Translations under genes and position numbers: made by a program
Origin: Mesorhizobium sp.
GTDB taxonomy: Bacteria > Pseudomonadota > Alphaproteobacteria > Rhizobiales > Rhizobiaceae
Direction: 5' to 3'
NCBI GenBank assembly: GCA_022833215.1
Contig: JAIPUZ010000125.1
Span: 1-35,852, forward strand
DNA length: 35,852 nucleotides
The notes under the pieces: generated by a model
The model's database searches: none
Told to the model about the DNA's origin: nothing
Seen by the model: the letters and a program-made list of their open reading frames with translations, nothing else
In this document: positions 12,137-19,726 of the stretch, one piece after another
How positions within the stretch are numbered: position 1 is the stretch's first letter
How the letters are laid out: every line of letters begins with the position of its first letter

Positions 12137-13732
12137 TTACTCGACGAGATCGACGCCTTCGAAGGCGAAGTCGCCGAGCGGGCTCTGGTGGAAGCCCTCG
12201 ACTTCCTTGCGCATCGGAACGACCGACAGCGAGTGGTCGAGCGTGGCCCACGGAGCCTCGCGCTTGAAGACCTCCTGCGCCTGCTCGTACAGCTTGACGC
12301 GCTCGGCCTGATCGGTGGTGGCCTTGGCCTTCACGACGAGGTCGTTGAACTCCTCGTTGCACCACTGGGCGCGGTTGTTGCCGCCGACGGCGTCACAACC
12401 CAGAAGGGTGTGCAGGAAATTGTCGGGATCGCCGTTGTCGCCGGTCCAGCCGAGGATCACCGCACCGTCGCGGTCCTTGGCCTTGGAGCGGTCGAGATAC
12501 TCGGCCCACTCATAGGACACAACCTCGACCTTGACGCCGATCTTGGCGAAATCGGACTGGATCAGCTCTGCCGCGCGACGTGCATTGAGCATGTACGGAC
12601 GCGACACGGGCATCGCCCAGACCTTCATCGACAGGTCCTTGACGCCGGCCTCGTCCAGCATCTTCTTGGCCGCATCCGGATCGTAGGCGTCGTCCTGGAT
12701 GGCGTCGTTGTAGGACCACATGGTCGGCGGGATCGGGTTCTTGGCTTCCGTGGCCGCACCCTGGAACACCGCGTCGACGATGGCCTTCTTGTTGATGGCC
12801 ATGTTGAGCGCCTTGCGCACCTCGACCTTGTCGAAAGGCGCCTGGGTGGTGTTGTAGGCGAGGTAGGCGATGTTGAGGCCTTCCTGCTCCATAACCTTGA
12901 GGTTCGGATCGGCCTTCATGGCTTCCACGTCGGCCGCGTTCGGGAACGGCATCAGGTGGCATTCGCCGGCCTTCAGCTTCTGGTAGCGCACAGCGGCGTC
13001 GGTGGTGATGGCGAAGACAAGGTCGTCGATCTTCTGCTTGCCGCCCCAGTAGTCGGGGTTGGCCTTGTAGCGGATGACGGCATCCTGCTGATAGGCGACG
13101 AAGGCGAACGGACCGGTGCCGAGCGGCTGCTGGTTCATCAGCTCCTTCTTGCCGTCGGCTTCCAGCTTGTCGGAATATTCCTTGGACACGATCGACATGA
13201 AGGGCATGGCGAGGTTGGCAAGGAAGGGCGCCTCGGGCTGGTTGAGGGTGATCTTGACGGTATGGTCGTCAACTTTCTCGACCGACTTGATCAGCGCCGG
13301 GAACCCCATGCCGTTGGCATATTCCCAGGAAGCGCCAGCGACATACTGGTTCCAGGGATTGTTGGAGTTGAGCTGGCGGTCGAAGGAGAAGACCACGTCG
13401 TCGGCATTCAGGTCGCGCGACGGGGTGAAGAAGTCGGTGGTCTGGAACTTCACGCCCTGACGGATCTTGAAGGTGTATTCGAGGCCGTCGTCGGAGATTT
13501 CCCAGCTTTCGGCGAGGCCCGGCTCGGTTTCGGTCGTGCCCGGCTTGAACTCGAGCAGGCGATTGTAGACGGTATGGGCGGCGGCGTCGAATGTGGTGCC
13601 GGCTGTATACATGCCGGGGTCGAAGCCTTCCGGCGAACCTTCGGAACAATAGACGAAGGTTTTCGCGTTGGCTGCTCCACCCATGACGGTTGCAGCCAGC
13701 AACGCGGCTGCAAGTGTCAGTTTCCTGTTCAT
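12137..13732 (-). CDS. dppA: Periplasmic dipeptide-binding protein DppA
   Basis: Solute-binding protein (SBP_bac_5 family) that captures dipeptides in the periplasm and delivers them to DppBC, 531 residues. The first 23 residues are a signal peptide (M-N-R-K, hydrophobic core, A-N-A). The mature start V-Y-C-S-E-G-S-P-E-G-F-D-P closely follows the E. coli DppA N-terminus. The family signature is at about residues 75-100 (A-E-S-W-E-I-S-D-D-G-L-E-Y-T-F), with WTGDNGDPDNF near residue 425, part of the ligand pocket in DppA. AGGGAG lies seven bases before the ATG. It is the first gene of the dpp operon. The dipeptide assignment is firm at family level; haem or other ligands, known for some DppAs, cannot be excluded. 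Confidence 0.95.
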   Translation of the reverse strand: MNRKLTLAAALLAATVMGGAANAKTFVYCSEGSPEGFDPGMYTAGTTFDAAAHTVYNRLLEFKPGTTETEPGLAESWEISDDGLEYTFKIRQGVKFQTTDFFTPSRDLNADDVVFSFDRQLNSNNPWNQYVAGASWEYANGMGFPALIKSVEKVDDHTVKITLNQPEAPFLANLAMPFMSIVSKEYSDKLEADGKKELMNQQPLGTGPFAFVAYQQDAVIRYKANPDYWGGKQKIDDLVFAITTDAAVRYQKLKAGECHLMPFPNAADVEAMKADPNLKVMEQEGLNIAYLAYNTTQAPFDKVEVRKALNMAINKKAIVDAVFQGAATEAKNPIPPTMWSYNDAIQDDAYDPDAAKKMLDEAGVKDLSMKVWAMPVSRPYMLNARRAAELIQSDFAKIGVKVEVVSYEWAEYLDRSKAKDRDGAVILGWTGDNGDPDNFLHTLLGCDAVGGNNRAQWCNEEFNDLVVKAKATTDQAERVKLYEQAQEVFKREAPWATLDHSLSVVPMRKEVEGFHQSPLGDFAFEGVDLVE

Positions 13733-14155
13733 TGAGGACTCCCTGATATTTTCCCAAGCCCCTTTATGTCAGCCTGGTGAAGCCGGCATATAAGCACCGT
13801 TTTCCCGGCTTTGGAACTCCCCGTCGATCTGCCCCAGGGGAACGGGAACAAAATTTCCCGTTGTGGCCCATTTGCGTAATTCCACGAAAGCTGTGTGCAA
13901 TACTTTCGACGTTTTATGACTTGAACTGCGCAATCGGTGCGGATCGCACGGACATGACAGGTACGCGGCACAAGAAAGATTCGCTGCTGCCTGCCGCTGC
14001 GGCACGGCTTGCAAGGCGCGGCTTTGTGCCCATAGATACAGTTGCAGGATGGATGAGGCGGTCCGCCTGCGAGAATTAAGCCGGCAGGGAGGCGCTTTCC
14101 CAGGGGAGGCGCGCCGGCTCTACCATAATCCCGGAAAGAAACCAGGGAGGACGCA
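13733..14155. other. Divergent dppA-fadD intergenic region
   Basis: These 423 bp between two divergent genes should hold both promoters. It is more AT-rich at 13850-13935. It contains a 22-bp palindrome (listed separately), the dppA Shine-Dalgarno and AGGGAGG before fadD. I see no convincing -35/-10 pair and no supported gene. Confidence 0.6.
13841..13862. promoter_or_regulatory. Palindrome upstream of dppA, candidate operator
   Basis: AACGGGAA (13841-13848) and TTCCCGTT (13855-13862) are a perfect 8-bp inverted repeat with a 6-base AT-rich spacer, about 110 bp upstream of the dppA start. The position and symmetry suit a regulator site. The binding protein is unknown. Confidence 0.4.
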
Positions 14156-16201
14156 TTGGCCAAGGCAACCAGGGAAAAGCCCGTCAGCGGATCGGGTGCA
14201 GCCAGCAAGACAGCGGCTGGGAAGGTGAAGGCGCCGGCAAAGGCGGAAGCCGCGAAGCCGGCTGCGAAGAAGCCGGCTGCGAAGAACGCCGCGGCGACGG
14301 CGGCGAAGGCCCGCGTCAGGACGGCAAGGAAATCCGAAGCGCCGCCTGCGGCGAGGAAGGCAACCTCCGGCAAAGCTGCTGCGGCGAAGCCTGAGGCGGC
14401 GAAGATTGTTGCGACGAAGCCTGCCGCGGCGAAGACCGGGGCGGCGAAGGCCGGGGCGGGCACCTCCGCTTCAGCGCCCGCCCGCACCGCGCCGGCTGCG
14501 TCCGCCGCCGCGCCGGGGAAAGCCCGCGGCAAGGCCGCCAAACCGTGGCTGGCCAGCTATCCGGCGAACATGCCGGCGGAGATCGGTGAGCTGATCGCGC
14601 CTTCCATCGGCGCTCTGCTCGTCGATTCCTGCAAGCGCCATGACGGCAATCCCGCCTTCGCCAGCATGGGCAGAAAAATATCCTTTGCCGAGATTGAGCG
14701 TCTTTCGGCCTCGCTCGCCGCCTATTTCCAGTCCGTCGGGCTGGCGAAGGGCGCGCGTGTGGCGCTGATGATGCCGAACGTGCTGCAATATCCGGTGGCG
14801 ATGATGGCGGTGCTGCGCGCCGGCTATGTGGTGGTCAACGTCAACCCGCTTTACACGGCGCGCGAGCTTGAGCACCAGCTTCAGGACTCCGGCGCGGAAG
14901 CCATCGTCATACTGGAGAACTTCGCCCACACCCTGCAGGCGGCAATCGGCAAGACGCAGGTGAAGCATGTGGTGGTCGCGGCCATGGGCGACCTGCTCGG
15001 TCTCAAGGGCGCGCTGGTGAACCTCGTGGTCCGGCGCGTCAAGAAGCTGGTTCCGGCATGGTCGCTGCCCGGCCACACCCGCTTCAACGCCGCCCTGAAG
15101 ATCGGTGCGGCGCGGACCCTCCAGCCGGTCGAGGTCGGCCCCGACGACATCGCCTTCCTGCAATATACCGGTGGCACGACAGGGGTGTCGAAGGGCGCGA
15201 CGCTGCTGCATCGCAACGTGCTGTCGAACGTGCAGCAATTGTCGCTGTGGGTGGAGGATACCTACACGGTAAAGCCGAAGCCCGGGCATCCGGTCTACAT
15301 CTGCGCGCTGCCGCTCTATCACATCTTCGCTCTCACGGTGAACGGGTTGATGGGGATGCAGCAGGGCGCGCTCAATGTGCTCATCCCCAATCCGCGCGAT
15401 ATTCCGGCATTCGTGAAGGAGATCCGCAACTATTCGTTCAACATTTTCCCCGGTCTCAACACGCTGTTCAACGCGCTGCTGAACAATGAGGAGTTCCGCA
15501 AGCTGGATTTCAGTTCGCTGGTGCTCTCGATCGGTGGCGGCATGGCCGTGCAGCAGGGCGTTGCCGACCGCTGGAAGGCGCTGACCGGCAACCACATCAC
15601 CGAAGGTTACGGGCTTTCCGAAACCTCGCCGGTGGTGACGACCAACAAATGCTCGTCGCCCGACTTCACCGGCACCATCGGCCTGCCCATTCCATCGACC
15701 GAGGTTGCCATACGCGATGACGACGGCAACGACGTTGCGCTGGGCGAGGTCGGCGAAATCTGCATCCGCGGCCCGCAGGTCATGGCCGGATACTGGAACC
15801 GGCCGGAGGAGACCGAAAAGGTCATGACGCCGGACGGTTTCTTCAAGACCGGCGACATGGGCTTCATGAATGCCGAAGGCTTCACCAAGATCGTCGACCG
15901 CAAGAAGGACATGATCCTCGTCTCCGGCTTCAACGTCTACCCCAACGAGCTGGAGGAGGTCGTCGCCAGTCATCCGGGCGTTCTGGAGGCGGCTGCCGTC
16001 GGTGTGCCGGATGAGAAGTCGGGCGAAGTTCCGAAGCTCTTCGTGGTGCGCCGCGACCCCGACCTCACCGTCGAGGCGCTGATCGCTTATTGCCGGGAAA
16101 ATCTCACCGGCTACAAGCGTCCGAAATATATCGAGTTCCGCGACGAGTTGCCGAAAACGCCGGTGGGCAAGATCCTCAGGCGCGAACTGCGCGACTCCTG
16201 A
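14156..16201 (+). CDS. fadD: Long-chain fatty acid-CoA ligase with Ala/Lys/Pro-rich N-terminal tail
   Basis: Activates fatty acids to acyl-CoA via an acyl-adenylate, feeding beta-oxidation or lipid synthesis. The AMP-binding core runs from about residue 135. The P-loop is YTGGTTGVSKGA (about 335-346), then G-Y-G-L-S-E-T-S-P (about 483), the TGD motif (about 564), the hinge/FACS region DRKKDMILVSGFNVYPNELE (about 580-599), and the catalytic lysine in P-V-G-K-I-L (about 670). The start is a TTG with a strong AGGGAGG five bases upstream. Residues 2-127 are almost only Ala, Lys, Pro, Gly, Ser and Thr, with K-P-A-A-K-K-P-A-A-K type repeats like histone H1 or phasin PhaF tails. The tail makes the protein 681 residues against about 560 for the family. 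The only ATG near the core would be at about residue 139, without such a ribosome-binding site. Confidence 0.92.
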   Translation: MAKATREKPVSGSGAASKTAAGKVKAPAKAEAAKPAAKKPAAKNAAATAAKARVRTARKSEAPPAARKATSGKAAAAKPEAAKIVATKPAAAKTGAAKAGAGTSASAPARTAPAASAAAPGKARGKAAKPWLASYPANMPAEIGELIAPSIGALLVDSCKRHDGNPAFASMGRKISFAEIERLSASLAAYFQSVGLAKGARVALMMPNVLQYPVAMMAVLRAGYVVVNVNPLYTARELEHQLQDSGAEAIVILENFAHTLQAAIGKTQVKHVVVAAMGDLLGLKGALVNLVVRRVKKLVPAWSLPGHTRFNAALKIGAARTLQPVEVGPDDIAFLQYTGGTTGVSKGATLLHRNVLSNVQQLSLWVEDTYTVKPKPGHPVYICALPLYHIFALTVNGLMGMQQGALNVLIPNPRDIPAFVKEIRNYSFNIFPGLNTLFNALLNNEEFRKLDFSSLVLSIGGGMAVQQGVADRWKALTGNHITEGYGLSETSPVVTTNKCSSPDFTGTIGLPIPSTEVAIRDDDGNDVALGEVGEICIRGPQVMAGYWNRPEETEKVMTPDGFFKTGDMGFMNAEGFTKIVDRKKDMILVSGFNVYPNELEEVVASHPGVLEAAAVGVPDEKSGEVPKLFVVRRDPDLTVEALIAYCRENLTGYKRPKYIEFRDELPKTPVGKILRRELRDS

Positions 16202-16219
16202 CAGAAATTGCGGTGGCCG

Positions 16220-17017
16220 TCAGCCGACGGTCACCGCTTCCAGGGGTATCGATACGCCCACCTTGTCCAGCATGGCCCGGAACGAGGCGATGTCGTAGCG
16301 CTCGCTCTCTGTAACCAGCCCGCGGATCTGCCCGCTGCCACCCTGTTCGGGGCATAGCCCGGCGACAACATCTGCCGCCGGATCGAGGAAGGCGGCTTCG
16401 GGGCAGGCTTTCCTGAAAAAATCCGCCAGCCATGGCAGATGCGTGCTCGACAGCGTGAAAACGTCGATGCGTGGATGGCGGTCGTGGATATCGCGCATGA
16501 AGGCGTCGACGCGTTGCTGGGTTGCGGCCGGGTCGAACAGGAACGCCCCGCTTTCGACCAGCTCAACCATGGGCGAGGCGTCGATTTGCGCAACCTTCTC
16601 CGGCTCCGCCGTGCGCGCTGCGACGAAACCGGAAAGCATCGGGCTTTCGACCAGCGAGCGGACGCCCAATATTCCGACATGTCCGGTCCGGGTTCGTGAA
16701 AGCGCCTTTTCCAGCGGCGGGTGCACGCCGAACAGAGGCGGTCCGGGCTCGCGCTGCAACTCCTCCAGCACCATGATGGAGGGCGCATTGGAGGCGATGA
16801 CGATGGCGTCCGGCTCGTATCGCGACAGGAAGGCGAGGGAGCGCCGCATCACCGAAAGCAGTGCGTCGCGCCCCTTGCCGCCATAGGGAAAGCTGGCGCG
16901 GTCGGCGAAATAGAGGATGTCCTGTTTCGGGAACGCCTTGTGGATTTCGGCCACGATGGCATAGCTGCCGATGCCGGCATCGAACACGGCCACGGGACGG
17001 TGCATTTGCGGCTTCAT
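16220..17017 (-). CDS. Glutamate-racemase-like protein lacking both catalytic cysteines
   Basis: 265 residues of the Asp/Glu racemase family. It resembles MurI: V-F-D-A-G-I-G (Asp13), Y-F-A-D-R-A-S-F-P-Y-G-G-K-G (36-49), and the two cysteine motifs. However, the first motif, normally A-C-N-T-A, reads A-S-N-A-P (Ser76), and the second, normally L-G-C-T-H, reads L-S-S-T-H (Ser191). The codons are TCC and AGC, so these are not marginal readings. Asp13 and His193 are kept. Known members need both cysteines for two-base racemisation, so this one is unlikely to be a normal racemase and should not be called murI. It begins three bases after the HAD gene stop and is the last gene of the pgi operon. 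Its role is unknown. Confidence 0.85.
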   Translation of the reverse strand: MKPQMHRPVAVFDAGIGSYAIVAEIHKAFPKQDILYFADRASFPYGGKGRDALLSVMRRSLAFLSRYEPDAIVIASNAPSIMVLEELQREPGPPLFGVHPPLEKALSRTRTGHVGILGVRSLVESPMLSGFVAARTAEPEKVAQIDASPMVELVESGAFLFDPAATQQRVDAFMRDIHDRHPRIDVFTLSSTHLPWLADFFRKACPEAAFLDPAADVVAGLCPEQGGSGQIRGLVTESERYDIASFRAMLDKVGVSIPLEAVTVG

Positions 17018-17020
17018 GCT

Positions 17021-17758
17021 TCAGAAAACCGCTGTCTTGCGCGGCATCGACCCCAGAGAGGCGAGGTAGCCCGGCAGATCGGCGGCGGACTCCAGCACCA
17101 CGTCGGCGAGCGAGGACAGCGAATCGCGCGTTCCCGTGCCCGAAAGCACCCCTATGGCAAGGCCGCAGCCGCCCGCATGGGCCATGTCGAGGTCGTGACG
17201 GTTGTCGCCCACCATGGCGATCTCCGAGGGTTTGAGCCCGGTCAGGTCGCAGAAGGCGCGTACCGTGTCGGGCGCCGGCTTGGCGTTGGCCACCGCGTCA
17301 TAGCCATAGGCCGCCTCGAACAGCTGGGCGATGCCGAGGGCCACCAGCGTTCTCTCGCAGCCGAGCGTCGAATCGTTGGTCGCCACTCCCAGCCGGTAGG
17401 CCTGGGCATGCAGGCTGCCCAGTGCGCCGATGACGCCGGGAAGGGCAACCGCCATGGCCGCGCCCTTGTCGGTGGTGATGCGGTTGAAACGTTCCACCGT
17501 TTCAAGCTGCGCGCTGCGCGGCAGGCCGGGAAACCACAACTCGATGATGTCGAGATTGGTGCCGGCGGCAAAGACGGAATCGGCCCTGAAGGTGTGTGTC
17601 TCCGGGTCGAGCCCGGCCGCCGCCAGCAACCTGTCGGCCTTGTCCCTGTTGCCGTCGGCCGCCTCCAGCGCCATCAGCTCGGCCACGGCCGACCATGTCG
17701 CGTGGAAGTCGACCAGCGTGCCGTCCTTGTCGAAAAGGATTCCCTTGATTCCGGCCAA
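17021..17758 (-). CDS. HAD-superfamily phosphatase (Gph-like)
   Basis: 245 residues with all four HAD motifs: D10-K-D12-G-T, T-N-D-S (127-130), Lys160 in A-K-P-A-P-D, and G-D185-N-R-H-D. The helical cap between motifs I and II fits subclass I, like phosphoglycolate phosphatase or similar sugar/nucleotide monophosphatases. The substrate cannot be read from sequence. The start codon is a TTG at 17758 preceded by GGAGAGGCAGGG; no better start is visible and the D-K-D-G motif leaves little room. It lies 15 bp after pgi and 3 bp before the racemase-like gene, so the three are probably one transcript. Confidence 0.87.
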   Translation of the reverse strand: MAGIKGILFDKDGTLVDFHATWSAVAELMALEAADGNRDKADRLLAAAGLDPETHTFRADSVFAAGTNLDIIELWFPGLPRSAQLETVERFNRITTDKGAAMAVALPGVIGALGSLHAQAYRLGVATNDSTLGCERTLVALGIAQLFEAAYGYDAVANAKPAPDTVRAFCDLTGLKPSEIAMVGDNRHDLDMAHAGGCGLAIGVLSGTGTRDSLSSLADVVLESAADLPGYLASLGSMPRKTAVF

Positions 17759-17773
17759 GACCCTGCCTCTCCT

Positions 17774-19432
17774 TCAGTTCGCGCCCTGTTTCTCTCTGAG
17801 CCCGAGAATGTGTTTCACCAGACCGGCGGTCGAGGCGTCTCTGCCCGCGGCATTCTCCTTGCCTTCCACGACAGGCAGCAATTGTGTCGCCAGTTCCTTG
17901 CCGAGTTCGACCCCCCACTGGTCGAAGGAATTGATGTTGTAAAGCACACCTTCGACAAAGACGCGATGTTCATAGAGCGCGACCAGCCGGCCGAGCGTCG
18001 CCGGATCGAGCGACCTGTAGAGAATGGTGATCGACGGGCGATTGCCTGAAAAGACCCGATGTGGTGCGATCCCGTCCACCTTTGCGGGGTCCATGCCACC
18101 GGCCAGCATCTGGGCGCGGGTTTCCTCCAGCGTGCGGCCCTTCATCAGCGCCTCGGACTGCGCCAGGCAGTTGGCGAGCAGCAGGTCGTGCTGATGCCGC
18201 AGTTCCGGCTCGTGGCCGTTGGCGGCGATGAGGAATTCGACGGGAATGATGTCGGTGCCCTGATGCAGGAGCTGGAAGAAGGCATGCTGGCCGTTGGTGC
18301 CGGGCTCGCCCCAGACCAGCGGGCCGGTGGGCGTGGTGACGGGCGTTCCGTCGAGCGACGTGCTCTTGCCGTTGGATTCCATGTCGAGCTGCTGGAGATA
18401 GGCGGGCAGGCGCGACAGGCGCTGGTCGTAGGGGATCACCGCGCGGGCCGGATAGCCGCACACGACGCGGTGCCACCAGCCGACGAGGCCAAGCAGCGCG
18501 GGAAGGTTGGAGGAAAGCGGTGCGGTGCGGAAATGCGTGTCCATCTCGTGCGCGCCCGCCAGCATTTCGCGAAAGCGCTGCGGACCGATCGCGATCATCA
18601 CCGGCAGGCCGATCGCGCCCCACACCGAATAGCGGCCGCCGACCCAGTCCCAGAAGCCGAACACGCGCTCCGGCGCGATGCCGAAGGCGTCGACCAGATC
18701 GAGCGCTGTGGAGACGGCGGCGAAATGATGCGCCACGGCGGCGCTGCCCAGCGCCTTCCCGATCCAGCGTCTGGCCGTCTCCGCGTTGGTCATCGTCTCG
18801 ACCGTGGTGAAGGTCTTGGATGCGACGACGATGAGCGTGGTCTCGGGATCGAGCCCCTGCAGCGTGTCGTGGATATGGGCGCCGTCGATGTTGGAAACGT
18901 AGTGGGCGCGCGGCCCGTCATGCCAGGGCGCGGTCGCGAGCGTCACCATCACCGGGCCGAGATCGGAGCCGCCGATGCCGATATTGACGATGTCGGTAAT
19001 CGCCTTGCCGGTCGCGCCACGCGCCTCACCGCTGCGGATCGCATTGGCGAAGGCGCTCATCGCATCCAGCACCGCGGCCACATCCGCACCGATGTCATGA
19101 CCGTCGATGTCCGGTTCGTGCCCGCCCGGAGCCCGCAAGGCTGTGTGCAGCACGGCGCGGTCCTCGGTCACGTTGATATGAGCGCCGGCGAACATGGCGT
19201 CGCGCCGCGCTTCCACGCCCGCGGCTGCCGCCAGTTTGCCAAGCAGGTCCATGGTGGCGTCGTCGACCGCGCATTTGGACCAGTCGAGCAGCATGTCGCC
19301 ATCGGTGGCGGACAGCCGCGCGAAACGCCGCGGTTCGGAGCGGAAGGCGGCGCGCACATCCACCTTGCCTGTGCTGTGGCGCTGGCGAAGCTCGGCAAGG
19401 ATACGGTCGAAAGCGGAACGGTCCACGGACAT
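17774..19432 (-). CDS. pgi: Glucose-6-phosphate isomerase
   Basis: Interconverts glucose-6-phosphate and fructose-6-phosphate in the cytoplasm. In rhizobia this mainly serves gluconeogenesis and the cyclic Entner-Doudoroff route. The 552-residue protein carries [11 protein letters not shown] (about 148-158), the phosphate-binding S-K-T-F-T-T (about 205), the G-T-N-G-Q-H-A-F region (about 377), and the C-terminal signature [10 protein letters not shown], whose lysine is catalytic (about 511). The ATG at 19432 has GGAG directly abutting it, which is too close. A GTG two codons later (19426) would sit seven bases from the same GGAG, so the true start may be there. Confidence 0.96.
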   Translation of the reverse strand: MSVDRSAFDRILAELRQRHSTGKVDVRAAFRSEPRRFARLSATDGDMLLDWSKCAVDDATMDLLGKLAAAAGVEARRDAMFAGAHINVTEDRAVLHTALRAPGGHEPDIDGHDIGADVAAVLDAMSAFANAIRSGEARGATGKAITDIVNIGIGGSDLGPVMVTLATAPWHDGPRAHYVSNIDGAHIHDTLQGLDPETTLIVVASKTFTTVETMTNAETARRWIGKALGSAAVAHHFAAVSTALDLVDAFGIAPERVFGFWDWVGGRYSVWGAIGLPVMIAIGPQRFREMLAGAHEMDTHFRTAPLSSNLPALLGLVGWWHRVVCGYPARAVIPYDQRLSRLPAYLQQLDMESNGKSTSLDGTPVTTPTGPLVWGEPGTNGQHAFFQLLHQGTDIIPVEFLIAANGHEPELRHQHDLLLANCLAQSEALMKGRTLEETRAQMLAGGMDPAKVDGIAPHRVFSGNRPSITILYRSLDPATLGRLVALYEHRVFVEGVLYNINSFDQWGVELGKELATQLLPVVEGKENAAGRDASTAGLVKHILGLREKQGAN

Positions 19433-19726
19433 CTCCGATGATGGTACGAAAAGGCGGCCTGCCGCCGGCCCGGCTCGCAAGGGAATGTAGGGCGTTCCTC
19501 CCGCTGGTGGAACTCCCCCCTGCACCGGCCACGGCAACCTCCTGCCGCCGCTGTTATCGGATCGATTTTAAATCGATTCAATATGTATTTCCGGCTTCAT
19601 GCCTGCCCAATACATCACTGGCATAAATCTATAGGATCATAAAAATTGATTGGCTTAATTGCTTGTGCCAGGCGACACTCGACTGGTCCACACAGCTAGA
19701 AAAGACTGTCCACCGGGGAGGTGATC
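19433..19726. promoter_or_regulatory. Divergent pgi-mocR control region with AT-rich palindrome
   Basis: This 294-bp region is clearly AT-rich at 19558-19665. It contains ATCGATTT-T-AAATCGAT (19561-19577), a perfect 17-base palindrome about 130 bp upstream of pgi. Closer to the regulator gene are two near-identical direct repeats (listed separately). No gene is seen. Confidence 0.5.
19681..19713 (+). promoter_or_regulatory. Direct repeats upstream of the MocR gene, candidate operator
   Basis: GACTGGTCCAC (19681-19691) and GACTGTCCAC (19704-19713) recur with starts 23 bases apart, ending 13 bases before the ATG. MocR regulators commonly bind spaced direct repeats near their own promoter, so autoregulation is a fair inference. 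Confidence 0.45.

Noticed and set aside
11885-13735. 616-codon plus-strand frame opposite dppA
   Set aside because: It mirrors dppA codons and has no recognisable motifs. The dppA reading is unambiguous.
13777-14079. 100-codon plus-strand frame between dppA and fadD
   Set aside because: It has no recognisable domain or good ribosome-binding site and covers the dppA promoter region.
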